Shown here: piece by piece, positions 1 to 11,050 of the stretch | Layout: each line of letters starts with the position of its first letter | How positions within the stretch are numbered: position 1 is the stretch's first letter | NCBI GenBank assembly: GCA_037044905.1 | Contig: JBAOKB010000037.1 | Coordinates: forward strand, 434,001-498,000 | Length of the DNA: 64,000 bases | Source of the DNA: Hortaea werneckii | Taxonomy: Eukaryota; Ascomycota; Dothideomycetes; Mycosphaerellales; Teratosphaeriaceae | Reading direction: 5' to 3' | Program-made: the position numbers and the translations under genes | The notes under the pieces: model-generated | The model's input: only the letters and a program-made list of their open reading frames with translations | What the model was told of the DNA's origin: nothing | Database searches by the model: none

Positions 1-31
1 TCACAGCAACTTTACGGAGGTCACCTCGCCA

Positions 32-1044
32 ATGCCTTCTCACGACGAGAAATCCCATGGCTTCGACAAGCCTTTTCTAGGATTCCTGGGTCACCCTCGT
101 AACGCCGGAGATCATTCAGCCATCCTCAAACACTTTGTGGCAGCAACTGGAGAGTTCGTGGGCACATTCCTCTTCCTCTTCTTCGCCTTCCTTGGTCATC
201 AAATGGCGGTGGATACAGCCCCAGACACCGGGCCCGGCAACGTGATCAGCAACCAGACGGTGATCTTCATAGCCATGTCTTATGGATTGAGCTTGCTCGT
301 GACGGCTTGGACGATGTATAGAATTAGTGGCGGACTGTTCAATCCGGCTGTGACCTTTGGGATGGTCATTACAGGGACACTGCCGCCGATGAGAGGCTTG
401 GTGTTATTTCCGACGCAGATTATCAGTGGGATGTGTGCAGCTGGTGTGGCGGCCGCAATTGTGCCAGGTGATATTCAGACGGTGCAGACGACACTCGCGC
501 CGGGTGTGAGTGTAGCCAGAGGGCTGTTTCTGGAGATGGTAAGCCGAACAGTAAGCTATGAGGACTATGAAATGTCATGTTGCTGAGATTCCATTAGTTT
601 CTTACTGCCGAGCTGGTGTTCACCGTGCTTATGCTCGCGGCCGAGAAATCCAAGGATACCTTCATCGCTCCCATTGGTATCGGTCTAGCTCTGTTCGTTG
701 CAGAAATCGCAGGCGTATATTACACTGGCGGTTCCCTCAACCCAGCCCGCTCTTTCGGACCTTGTATCGCGGGCGCAAACTTTCAGTCCTATCACTATAT
801 TTACTGGATAGGGCCTCTGCTAGGTGCACTTATCGCGGGAGGGTACTACCATTTTGTCAAGTTTTTCAACTATGAAGAAGCGAACCCAGGGCAGGACAGT
901 GCAGGACCGGACGGGTTTGAGGCAAACGTGGTTAGTAGTATAGATGAAGGCCAGAGCGGACCGCCAGTACATAAAGATGGGGCAGACACCGTCCGAAGTG
1001 ACAGTGATGGGTATCATCCTGGGTATGCTGATCGACAGGCATGA
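32..1044 (+). CDS. Aquaporin (MIP family channel)
   Basis: Encodes a water or small-solute channel of the major intrinsic protein family in a cell membrane. Two exons, 32-538 and 613-1044, joined by a 74-nt intron (539-612, GTAAGC...GAG); phases agree and give 312 residues, a usual length for fungal orthodox aquaporins. Both pore half-helix motifs are present: FNPAVTFG near residue 104 and LNPARSFGP near residue 212, with hydrophobic segments between and around them. The C-terminal tail of about 60 residues is polar and acidic, probably cytosolic. The first ATG follows a favourable GCCA context, but only 31 bases precede it in the window, so an upstream exon cannot be excluded. It lies upstream of SSK1 on the same strand, which fits an osmotic-stress theme but proves no co-regulation. 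Whether it carries water only or also glycerol cannot be told from what I see. Confidence 0.93.
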
Positions 1045-2219
1045 GAGAGCCCCAAAAGGCTGGACGTGCTGTCCTTTGGGGGGCAGGTGCTGGTGAAGCG
1101 GCCATGCTTGAATGCTATATGATGAGTGCTTCGTGCGGGCGATCATTTGGGTACGACATGGCCATTTGCAGCGAGCTTTTTGCTGCACTTCGGGGTGCTA
1201 ATTGATTTTTACCCTTTTTTTACCCCATGCAGTGTTCGAACAATGGGTAGTATGTATGCTGAACGTCTTGAAGACTTTTATAAGCTGTTCTGAAATCGCG
1301 GCATGAGCTCTGTCCGAGCATCGCGCAATGTTAGCGCAGGGAAGTACTTCTTCGTGCGTTTCGGTGCATACCTAGCAGGGAAATGACTAGATTGTTGTAT
1401 GTCGCAGAGATCGCGATCCGCAACGTGGTGCATCGTCATTGCCATGGTTCTGCTGGCCTTGACTCCTGACGTGCATGATACTGCTGACAGCCCTGGAGTA
1501 TGCCAGACGGCAAGTGTCGCAGCAAAAGTTTCCTGTACACCCTTCTAATCAGGTTTTCTAGCCTGCATGAATGCAATTGATTCGTTTTCGATGACTTTGA
1601 TCGACTTTGCCGTGAGCCGCTGTGGCAAATTGCAGCGGGCGGCTGGCTTGGTATCAAGGCAGCTGTTGCCGATGTACACGGAATACAACACTGGGCAACT
1701 CGTCGTGCATGCAGTCCTACCACCTCCCTGCGACGCCTTCGCTCCTTTTCGTGATTACCTACTATAGTCACTCTTTTGTTCAAGTCCCCCGTCTTTCTTT
1801 TGTAATCAGGGGTGCATGCTGCCGCCTTATCGCCATCAGATATCTTATTAGTTGCACGCAGCCACGCGTCCGGCATCGATCGATCCGCAGGCAAAGCTGC
1901 CCGGCTCGCGGACCACGTTGGGTTGAATCAAAAGCAAGTGCGGTGCTCCGAGCACCTGGCGGTGGACATGGTTCCCTAAACCACATTTTGCAGGAACGAC
2001 CAGGGCATCAATAATCAGGGTGCAAGAGCGTAGCAGAGTTACAGTATTACATCAACAACATCGCGTCGCGCTCGAGAGGGTCATTGTATCTTTCTTTCCC
2101 ATCACGGTCATGAGAACTAGGAGACCGGCACGATATTGATTAGGCTTTCATCGGCGATTGAACCCCTCATTACCCTCCACGGCACGCTTTCCAGTAAAAC
2201 TTGACTTGGAGGCCCGTCA
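1045..2219. other. Intergenic, aquaporin 3' / SSK1 5' region
   Basis: About 1.2 kb without a supportable gene. Open frames here (for example on the minus strand around 1436-1894) lack family-like composition and splice continuity. It presumably holds the aquaporin 3' UTR and the promoter and leader of SSK1. No repeat, tRNA or element was recognised. Confidence 0.6.
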
Positions 2220-5200
2220 ATGGCCCGCTTCAGCTTCGGGCGACCATCGCGTTTCTTCCGTCGGAACGCATCTGCAAAGACAACGAGCACCACCAACTCC
2301 TCGACAGGCACGCAAACCGGAAGCGAGCATCACTCCGCTTACACTGACGTTGGGACGGGTTCTGGACGGACGAGCAGCCAGGGATTCGCAAGCGAAACAA
2401 GCGCGAACTCGCCAGGCCGGCCACTTCAGCCGCCGACTCCGAGGAAGAGCGCGAGCTTGACCAAGCTACGAGAGAGGTTTCTCGAGAAAACCACCGGCAT
2501 ACCCGAGTCGGTACAAGAAGCGAGAGAGAGTCTATTGGTCATCGGAGAGCTGGATTCCTCTGTGCAAGCTCCGCCGGAAGTAGAAGTAGGGCTGCCGCCT
2601 AGAAGGTCAGGGAGCGAAACTCTTGCTGCTAGCTTGGAGGACAGGGAAGGGAAGAGCCCGGGTAGTGGCGTGTGTGGTAGCGGAAGAGGGAGTGTTGAGG
2701 AAGTAGGTGGCTTGCCGGCGGAAGAGATCAAACTTGAGAAAGAGGACATTGCTAGGGCAAAGGCTGTGCCGCCAGCGTTAAGAGTACAGGAACCAACGCC
2801 AGATGTTCCAGAAGAGCAGAGCAGACAGGATCTGAATCCGGACATCTCGTAAGTTGTATGCCCCATAGGACACTGGCTCCAAAGACACATTGTCTTGAAT
2901 GGAATAAACTTCGAATTTGCATATGAGCTCAGGAATAGCTCTTGGGGATATACTTCGGCGTGCTGACTTTTGACATAACGCGCAGTGCTTCACGACGAAG
3001 TTCACGAGAAGTCGACAGACGGCACTCATACGAAGCTGCGAGCTCTCGACGATTGTCACGGCCCTTATCGAAATCATCTACGACCGCTCAGTCTGTCTCT
3101 CCGAACACTAGCGTCCCGGATCTTGCAGCTCGCCAACAGCGCCAGCAAAGCATCGCAGACAGCTCCCATGAGAGGATAGTGAGGACACTGATTGACGCGC
3201 CTCCGAAGCGAAGAGAAGGGGAGGGAGGCTATCTGCAGAGCGCTTGCAGCACTGCGTTGCCAACAAGCGTAGTCCCGGATTACTTTACACCAGGATTCCC
3301 GAACATCGCCAGCATCATGACACGCAAGATCTGGGTCCGGCGTCCAGGCCAGTCCGCGACGCTGGTCCAGATCAAGGAGGACGACCTGGTAGACGATGTC
3401 CGAGACATGATCCTAAAGAAGTATGCGAACTCTCTAGGTCGCACATTCGACGCGCCTGATATGGTCCTCCGCATCGCACCACGAGTCGAAGTAGGCCAAC
3501 AACGGCATGAGCGTATTTTGGGACCTGAGGAAGAAATGTGTCGCACAATTGATCACCAGTTCCCGGGCGGGCAGACTGTGGACGATGCGCTTGTAATTGA
3601 TGTCCCGCAGAAACGAACTCCTAGGCCGAGTCCGCGGGCATATCAGCAGCCGCAGCACTATGCTCCGTACCACGCCATGGAAGATTACAGACCTGTGGAG
3701 ACGGGGACGGACTACTTCCCACCAATGCCAGCTATAGTGCAGCCGACTCTTCCACAGACCTCAGGCAGTCACGAAGGGCGGGTGGAAAGGCATCCGTCGC
3801 AAATGCAGACATACCAAACTGGTGGTGCGGTCGGTCCACAGGGCCAGCAACTGGATCCCCAACATCAAAGATCCATCTCGGTCTTGAATACAGGCCAAAT
3901 TGCCCCTTTGCCAAGCCCAGGAGGCAGAAGACATCACCGGGAACATCGCCCAAAGTTTCAACGGCAACACACAAGTTCTCCTACAATTGTTTCGCACGCG
4001 CCTTCAAACTCAGGAGCTGTCGCAGTTAATCCGGCTAGCGCAGTTCCACCAAACCTGAACCCAGCGCATCCACTTGTGCAGAGGAGCTCAACGCGACAAC
4101 GGCTGGACAGTAACACCAGCGATGGGCATATGGGCCATGTGCCCAATGGGCGCACCGCCCCCGCCACCAGCCCTGCCAACGCCGCCAGCCCCCGAAGCGC
4201 CTGTAGCCGGACCTAGCGCATCTAAAGGAACTGGAAGCACTCCACCAACTCCCAACCAAAACAGACCAACCAGGCCAAAGAAAAATCGAAAGCCGACACC
4301 TGACAGTGCTGGTGCCGGCGGCAGCAGAGGTCAGCACCGACGCACCGACAGCCAGACGAACGGAAATGGGAGGCAGGCTGCTAACGGTGCTCTGGGTCCA
4401 AACAGCATGCTTGACGGCGCCGTCCCACCAATCAATGTACTGATTGTTGAAGACAACATTATTAACCTGCGTATCTTGGAAGGTCTCATGAAACGGCTCA
4501 AGGTACGATGGCAGACAGCCATGAACGGCCAAATTGCCGTCGACAAGTGGAAGACTGGAGGATTCCATCTGGTGCTGATGGATATTCAAATGCCTGTCAT
4601 GAACGGCTTAGCTGCGACCAAGGAAATCAGGCGGCTTGAGAGAGTGAATGGTATCGGTGTTTTTAGCTCGCCAAGTCTAGAGCATCGAAAGACCCAAGCA
4701 GAAGCGATCACGAACGGAGAGCGCCCGCCACTAGAGGAGGGCGAAGGAACGAACAACCAGCCCACGCCAACCGCATCTGACAACAAGGATGCGTCCGACG
4801 AGCTGAAAGTTGCTGAAGGCTTGTTCAAGTCTCCCGTCATCATTGTCGCGCTTACGGCGTCTTCTCTTCAATCTGACAGGCATGAGGCATTAGCAGCTGG
4901 CTGCAATGACTTCCTCACGAAGCCTGTCAACTTTGTCTGGCTTGAAAGGAAGGTGAAAGAGTGGGGTTGCATGCAAGCACTCATTGACTTTGATGGATGG
5001 AGGCGATGGAAGGACTACTCTGCACAAGCCGAGGCTGGGAAGAGCGAAGAGGAGAAGAAGAAAGAAAAGGAGCAGGAAGAGAAGCAAAAGGTGAAGATGG
5101 AGAAGATGGCGCGGCTGCAGGAGAAGCAGCGTGCCAGACAGGAAGAGGAGAACAGGAAGAAAGAAGAGGAGAAACGTAAGAAGCGCGAGAGCTTGCAAGG

Positions 5201-5321
5201 CTCTGAGGCTGGAAGCTCGAAGGAGTCCCAGCCGGCAAACGGTGAGGCGGAAGATAAGAAGGAAGACAAAGGTGGAGAAACCGAAGAGGGTGGCGCGCAA
5301 CCCAACGGAGAGGCGGAATAA
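2220..5321 (+). CDS. SSK1: Response regulator Ssk1 of the HOG osmostress pathway
   Basis: Receiver protein that ends the Sln1-Ypd1-Ssk1 phosphorelay and controls the Ssk2-type MAPKKK upstream of Hog1. Exon 1 is 2220-2848, then a clear 137-nt intron (2849-2985, GTAAGT...CGCAG), then 2986 onward. The N-terminal two thirds is Ser/Pro/Gln-rich and disordered. The receiver begins near residue 673 with LIVEDN; the phospho-acceptor Asp is in LMDIQMP, and the conserved Thr and Lys follow in ALTASS and LTKPVN. A low-complexity insertion of about 50 residues sits between the 'GVFSS' and 'VIIVALTA' strands, as is usual for filamentous Ssk1. The tail is a Glu/Lys-rich predicted coiled coil. The frame changes between 4110 and 4170: a 61-nt intron (4110-4170) restores it exactly (967 residues), but that segment is proline-coding-like and has no good branch site, so a one-base insertion is the alternative. 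Confidence 0.92.
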
Positions 5322-5975
5322 TGTGGTGCCAGCGATGAGCGAGGCTCTTGAGCATCCTCAATTGTGTCGTGGTGTTTCGTTTGTGCGCGCGGATGCTGAC
5401 ATCCCCTGTTTTTGGGCGTTCTTTTCATTTAAGCGAGGCGTTCGAAGGGTATCGTTCTATTGTGTTGCTCTTGGCTATTAGACTGGTCTTTAGTCAAGTT
5501 GGCTTATACCCTCTGCTTCTTCTTGAATAGTACGACAGACAAGAATTCATTGCGATAATCTTATCTTTGCATGTTTGTAACCAAGAACTATTAGGCTCAT
5601 ATCTCAGGAACGCCTATTTCATTCCAAGATTCTATAGAGCATTTAGCCTCGGTCTTGTTCCTTTCCGAGACAGCGCCAATGACTGACTCCACTTTCGGTT
5701 TCGGCTAACCTTACGTGATCGTTGGCTTCCGTTGAAGTTGTGACAGGAGCATATCTAGTGGTAAATACCGCAGTTTATATAGGCTTGTTTAATCCTTCGA
5801 TGCTTGGATTGGTAATACGGTTTCCAAGACTTTGTGAACATAGAGAGAAGGCAACCAATCGACAGAGCCGCTATCTTCCCCGGAAAAGTTGTATGATTGC
5901 CCTCGAACCCCAGTCATCCAAACGTAAAGCTGCACGCCCCTCTCAACAGCATTCGGACAAGATAAAGACAGGAAT
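5322..5975. other. Intergenic, SSK1 3' / hydrolase promoter
   Basis: About 650 bases with no supportable gene. Contains T-rich stretches after the SSK1 stop that probably belong to its 3' UTR, and the promoter of the downstream hydrolase gene. Confidence 0.6.
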
Positions 5976-7293
5976 ATGACTAGCCTGGAGGAGCGAATTG
6001 CCAACAGCGTAAAAGCTGGCAAGATTCCGCATACTGTGGTCGCCGCCACCAATCGGGATGGTAGGCAAACAACATCGCCGTCTACGATTCCAACGCGGCC
6101 ATGCTAATACATGGGGTAGGATCCTTCACGTACAATCACGCAGTAGGGAAGCATGACTATCCCAACGATCAGCCGATGGAAGAAGATGCCATGTTTCTTC
6201 TCGCCTCGATGACCAAGCTTTTGACGTCCATTGCTGCCTTGCAGCTAGTCGAAGCGGGCCTGATCAAGCTAGACGACGACGTATCCAGAATCTTGCCAGA
6301 GGTCGGAGAGCAGAAGATTCTGAAGGGATTCGATGGCGATACGCCTATCCTAGAGGACAGGAAGAATCCCCTCACGTTAAGGCATGTCTCCGACTCCTCG
6401 TCAAAGCTACTATGCTAACCCATGTCCAGACATCTCCTTACGCATACATCTGGATTCGGGTACGACGCGGTCGATCCTGGGCTGATGAAGTATCAAAAGT
6501 CAGTCGGCAAAACGCCCGGCGCTGGGTCCACTGTCGAAGAGACTCGCTCGCATCCGCTTCTGTTCGAGCCCGGGACGGCCTGGATGTACGGGTGTTCGAC
6601 GGACTGGGCCGGAAAGCTAGTCGAACGTATTCTGGCATGACGCTTGAAGAGTTCATGCAAGAGAACATGTTTAGGCTTGTAGGCGTGAAGAACATAACAT
6701 TCTGGCCCGAGAAGGATCCGGAGCTGAAGGGCAAGGTACCGCAAATGACGACAAGAACCTCGGACGGCAATCTGGCGCCGTCCAAGGAACCCTCCATTAA
6801 TGCCGGGAAAACCGACTGCTTTGGAGGTCACGGTGCCTATGGTACAATTCGGGACTATCTCAAGATCCAGCACAGCATCCTCAGGAACGACGGCAAGCTG
6901 CTGAAGCCCGAAACGGTGGAGACCATGTTTTCGCCACAGCTGTCTTTAGAGTCTGCGAAATCGTTGAATTGGTTCATGAAGGACCATCCGATGTCTAAAT
7001 TCATGGTCGGCGAGTATAATCCTGACGTGGAGCTGGACTGGGGATTGGCAGGCATACTTTTCCTGAAGGACGATATCGGGAAGAGGAAGAAGGGGACGCT
7101 GCATTGGAGTGGGATGGCCAATTGCTTCTGGGTCATTGACCGAGATGCGGATCTGGCGTATGCATTTGGGACACAGGTCTTACCACCAGGAGATGAGCCG
7201 ACGAGGCAGATGATAAGCACTTTTGAGCTTGGCATTTATGAGAATGGCGGGCGTCAAGATCTAGATCATTGCCACAAATTGTACGGGATTTAG
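5976..7293 (+). CDS. Serine beta-lactamase-like hydrolase/transesterase, frame broken
   Basis: Class C beta-lactamase / penicillin-binding-protein-like serine hydrolase; fungal members act as esterases or acyltransferases rather than antibiotic-resistance enzymes. Exons 5976-6060, 6120-6381 and 6430-7293. Intron 1 is 59 nt (GTAGGC, branch GCTAAT). Intron 2 is 48 nt and starts with GC (GCATGT) but has a perfect TGCTAAC branch site. The catalytic SxxK motif is ASMTK near residue 58; HTSGFGYD and WMYGCS match the conserved HTSG and Tyr regions. The frame is lost at 6630-6631 (TT): one extra base there would continue from LVERI into SGMTLEEFM with no gap, giving 403 residues, a normal family length. 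No intron fits at this point. It is therefore either a young pseudogene or a consensus error. Convergent with the F-box-like gene, 49 bases apart. Confidence 0.85.
6382..6429 (+). other. GC-AG intron
   Basis: A 48-nt intron with donor GCATGT and acceptor CCAG, with the branch sequence TGCTAAC 16 bases before the acceptor A. Only the GC donor joins NPLTLR to HLLTHTSG in frame; the GT four bases later gives the wrong phase. Confidence 0.75.
6630..6631 (+). other. Single-base frame break (TT, one base missing)
   Basis: Frame changes from LVERI to SGMTLEEF with continuous family-like sequence on both sides. A third T restores a 403-residue frame. Confidence 0.75.
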
Positions 7294-7342
7294 ATTCAGC
7301 AGGTGCGGACTAATTACAAACACGCTCGAAGTACAGCAAAAC

Positions 7343-8287
7343 TCAACCCTCATATTCTTGCCATTGCCGTTTCAATTCTTGCTGCCACTCCGTCATGTCA
7401 GAGCTTTCTTCTGAGGCTCGACTTGCACAAAAAAATCTTCCATGCCAGTCAGATTGCGCTTGCGAATCTTGCTGCAGAACTTCCCATTCCGCGCTGACTT
7501 CGATCTGTACTTCATGAGGGTCGAGCTTTGAAACAGCACAGCCAGCGAATCGACAGTCCCACCTATTAAGCTCTTTGAAAGTCTGCACCGCAGCAAGTAT
7601 ATGCTTTAGCTTGATCCCGCTGGTCACGCAGATGATCGGTGTGCCCTCAGAGGCACGCTGGACTCTCCAGAACCACTTCTGGACTGGCTCCAAGCATGCC
7701 TGTCTCAGCATGAAACTCTGCATAGCGGGAGATGTTGCATATGTCTCTCTGAGCTCAGCGAAACGTTGGAGCCCTTGCACAACAACAGGCTTCAAAGTTC
7801 CCAAGATCTCAAACCTTGATTCTGTGTCCCCACGTGGCTCAACCTGCAGGCCACGAATCCGAAAAGGTAGCCGCAGAGTTTCTGTGTAGTGGCCAGTGAC
7901 CTTGCGGAATAGCTTTTCTTGAATGCTTGGCGTTTGATGTATTGCACTGCGGAAACCTTTGCAAATCAATTGAGTCCGCAAAAGGATCTCAGCGGCAGGC
8001 AAGCAAGTGATGATAGCCGCAAGCAGCTCAACCGAGTTGAAGGTCTTGGAGATTGCATCGAGTTTGCTGCGCGTTGGTACATTCACCTGGATCTTGACTT
8101 GCCCGCCGTAAGAGGAAGTGTACGTAGCGTTGTCATATTGCGGTGATAAGGTGAGCTCTTTGTGACGCTGCTCCAACACTGAGATGTCAAAAGGACGTGT
8201 CTGAGACTTCATATCGTTCTGGTGTTGCTTGCTCGCGTAGGAAAGTGCAGTGATCTCCTGTTGAGATGCTGAGGACTTTGAGTACAC
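7343..8287 (-). CDS. F-box-like domain protein, lineage-specific type
   Basis: Single-exon gene of 314 residues. Residues about 85-135 (FNSVELLAAIITCLPAAEILL, then CKGFRSAIHQTPSIQEKLF) match the F-box-like pattern common in expanded Dothideomycete families: Leu-rich helices followed by 'S/T-x-x-I-Q-x-x-L-F'. Such proteins may act as SCF ubiquitin-ligase adaptors, but most are uncharacterised. The rest has no motif I recognise. The first Met is used; a Met at residue 26 (8212) is also possible. The frame is intact although it sits among frame-broken genes. Head-to-tail with the upstream dioxygenase, separated by about 60 bases, so the two are tightly packed. Confidence 0.75.
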   Translation of the reverse strand: MYSKSSASQQEITALSYASKQHQNDMKSQTRPFDISVLEQRHKELTLSPQYDNATYTSSYGGQVKIQVNVPTRSKLDAISKTFNSVELLAAIITCLPAAEILLRTQLICKGFRSAIHQTPSIQEKLFRKVTGHYTETLRLPFRIRGLQVEPRGDTESRFEILGTLKPVVVQGLQRFAELRETYATSPAMQSFMLRQACLEPVQKWFWRVQRASEGTPIICVTSGIKLKHILAAVQTFKELNRWDCRFAGCAVSKLDPHEVQIEVSAEWEVLQQDSQAQSDWHGRFFCASRASEESSDMTEWQQELKRQWQEYEG

Positions 8288-8346
8288 ATGGCGGAGCTAT
8301 ATAGCTGCATTATGTTTGCTGAATGGACAATGATGTGCACTTGAAT

Positions 8347-9497
8347 CTACAGCCCATTGTCTAGGATTAGTTGAGCAAGCTTTGCGAAGTCTTTATCCTC
8401 GTCGACCATCTCCCAGAGGTTGGGCTGGGTAAATACAGCAAGCGTATTGCGCGCGATCTTCCCTGCTTTACCCGGTGCTGCTCCACGTACATAGTGTGGT
8501 ACGGCTTTGAACTTCCCTCGCGTGATAGATTGTAGAGCCTGTCCTGTCTGAAACGCTAGGCAGTCTCGCGGAATGTCAACGAGAGTCTTCCGGCCTGAAC
8601 GATCCTTGATCCAAAGCCCGGCATTTGGGTCTGGATGACTGTCCATTTCTGGCAGAGCAGGCAAAAGGCCAGAGTCATCGGGTTTTGCATGCGGCGGATG
8701 CACATCCTCCTCAACAAACATCTGTGATGTCAAGCCAGTAAGAGCACCAAGGTCAAGGTGTGTTGCACACCAGTCGTCATCAAGTGCCATGGCAGAGTCT
8801 GGTCTAGTATTTTCTTCTGGAGTGGGCGGCGGAGGGAAATAATGGAGAAGCCTAGCCTTTGTAGAGACGCTTGTTCGCACAATGTTTTCGAGTGTGCCGT
8901 CCTTGTAACCGTCGAGCTTCGCCATGCCGTATCTGTCACAGTTCTTTGCCACAAGCGCTGCAGTGTCCATGATCAAGTGGCAAAGCTCTTCAAATAGGCT
9001 TTCGAATCCCGGCAGAACTTCCTCGCGAGGCCAGACATTCTTGGATGTCATCTCTGGTACATTTGGGTATAGCTTACGTGCCTTCCCCTCCAACTCTGAG
9101 TTGTGGATAGGCTGAGCGTAATAGGATCCTTTGAGCGTATCGTAGCGACCATCCGCGAGCGTTTCCTTACCACAGGACCAGCCAACATTATACTTTGCTT
9201 CAGCTTTCTCGACCCGCTCTGTCATTGAGTTAGCAAGTGTACCTTTAAAAGGTGGTTGGCTCGTGGAGTATCACCTAGTTCATCCGTGGGGAGATTTGCC
9301 AAATAAGACGAGTAGCTAAGCAATCTCTTTCGCAGATCCAAGAACTTCTCAGGAAGATCTCGCACGATAATGATGCCGAGTGAAGCAGGTCCAAAGGCCT
9401 CCTCAAGAGTCTCAAGAGAGACACTGCTGTTTTGAAGCTCAGAGAGGCTGACCGAGATGGCCTGCGGCCGCTTTATATCTTCTGACCTTGCACTCAT
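8347..9497 (-). CDS. 2-oxoglutarate/Fe(II)-dependent oxygenase-like (clavaminate/IPNS-like)
   Basis: Two exons, 9497-9275 and 9218-8347, with a 56-nt intron (9274-9219, GTGATA...GACAG, CTAAC branch), giving 364 residues. The fold is that of isopenicillin N synthase/clavaminate synthase-like oxygenases. The iron-binding His-x-Asp is THLD near residue 229 in 'WCATHLDLGALTGLTSQMF'; the distal His is in VPHYVRG near residue 316, and the 2-oxoglutarate Arg is probably in ARNTLAVFTQP. Fungal proteins of this group are mostly of unknown substrate and often annotated 'clavaminate synthase-like'. No secondary-metabolite core enzyme lies nearby, so a biosynthetic-cluster role is not supported. The intron-exon structure and frame are clean. 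Confidence 0.88.
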
Positions 9498-10919
9498 GCT
9501 GTGCTAATTCCCCAAGACAGTTATGAACTGTAGAAAGAATGACCGTCGGGATTCGAAGAGTACAGTATCGTCCCCCACATGCAGACGAGAGAGGTGCCTT
9601 GGCGAGCTTAGTGCCTGCCTTATCGGAACAAGAGGCCCGTGCATCAGTCGGCTACACTCACTCGTCGGCTGTCGCCTGATATCACACACTACAATCCCTA
9701 CTCGACAAGGCACTGATAGTATCGGAACCTTTGCAGTATTGCTGCTATACACCACTATACCGACCAAACAGCATTTAATACAGGTAGCTCGACGAAAGGA
9801 AGTTGGCGGTGAGCTGTGTGAAACATATGTGCATCTCGCAAAGGCGAACTTCACAACAGTCGACACCAAGTACCTAGGTATGTTGAAGGATGTCAAAATT
9901 TCTACCCCATATACTTCTGTGTTAAGGAAGATCGGGCTACTATTCACACGCAGAAATGAGGACCTTGATGTCTCGTCGAAGCTCGATTTCTCCACACTAC
10001 CATGGCATGACAGTTCCTCCAATGTTCAATAATAGCAACTTCAAGCCTTCCAATACGGATGCTGCGTGTCTCAAGAAGCTCTTCACCGGCTCCGTTGATG
10101 GATGGCTTGGTGTGGTATCGTATGATGCTCAAAATCCTCGAACGTATGACCGACGCAAGCCACATCCATCCATTCCGTCCTCCCTAGTTTCGTGAAAGGG
10201 ATGGCCACTCTTTGCTTACAATAATAGAAGTTTTGATGCAGCTTCCTTGACTCTATGACAGACTTCAAACGGATGCTGTAGGAGCTCTTAGCTGGATGCT
10301 CATACACTGTGCACAGCAGCCGGTACAGTACTAGGTCAAAAGTTTATGAACAAATTACCCCAGCGCTGTCGGAGGTGTACACCTTGTTATCTCTATACTA
10401 CGACAGTACTTGTATTTTAGAAATTGTGTTAGCCTAGAGATGTAGAACAAGAGATGCTCTATCTACTATAGTAATTTTTATAACGAAAACTTCTATATTA
10501 ATCATATAATAATGCTTTGAAGTAGAACACTTAGTAAGCGAGATTTATTAGTTCACAAATCTTTGATAGGTCACTGTGCAAAAGTAACGATACCGGTCAA
10601 GCTAGGTGACACCAACATAACCAGGCCCCCATCTTTAACATCGAGAAGGTTGCTGTCTAGTTAAGCAACAAAGGACTACTCAAGCATCAATTGCTTGGCA
10701 TATGTTGGCTTAGTTGTCTTTGCATACTGCAAGGGCGTGTGTACAACCCACTTCAAAGCCGGTCTTGATCCGCAGCGTTATGAGAGCAAACATCATACTC
10801 AAGGGATGGAGCACCGAAAGGAAAGATGGTGGAGGCTGTACATAGCACAAAATTCTTCTCAGACCATCCAGGCAGACAGTATCGACGTGGAACATGCACG
10901 TTGGCATCCCAGAGTGAGG
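9498..10919. other. Gene-free stretch with AT-rich relic
   Basis: No supportable gene in about 1.4 kb. The part around 10380-10580 is markedly AT- and TpA-rich compared with the flanks, and the open frames on both strands at 9500-10030 lack family-like composition. This resembles a decayed repeat altered by RIP-type C-to-T mutation, but no transposon domain can be read. The right part contains the promoter of the NlpC/P60 gene. Confidence 0.5.
10380..10580. repeat. AT-rich, TpA-rich island (possible RIP relic)
   Basis: Base composition changes sharply to AT-rich sequence with many TA dinucleotides (for example around 10460-10510) in a genome segment that is otherwise GC-balanced. That is the usual look of a RIP-mutated repeat in Dothideomycetes, but no second copy is in the window, so it is only a candidate. 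Confidence 0.35.
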
Positions 10920-10927
10920 TATAAGTA
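10920..10927 (+). promoter_or_regulatory. Candidate TATA box of the NlpC/P60 gene
   Basis: TATAAGTA lies 124 bases before the ATG at 11051 and is followed by a pyrimidine/CA-rich leader free of ATG. Position and sequence fit a core promoter; there is no transcript evidence. Confidence 0.35.
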
Positions 10928-11050
10928 GCTGCAATCTCACCGTAGGTCTGAAGATTCCAGACATCAAAAGAAACACCACAATCCAACACTCTTCGAGCAA
11001 AATCAAGACACTCTACAAAAGAGCCTTCCAAGAGAACTTCGTCAAACAAA

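Noticed and set aside
1436..1894. 152-codon minus-strand frame upstream of SSK1
   Set aside because: No recognisable motif, poor composition, overlaps other frames and has no splice continuity.
9504..10032. Two long overlapping frames on opposite strands
   Set aside because: They are mirror frames of the same DNA, in a region next to an AT-rich relic, and show no domain.
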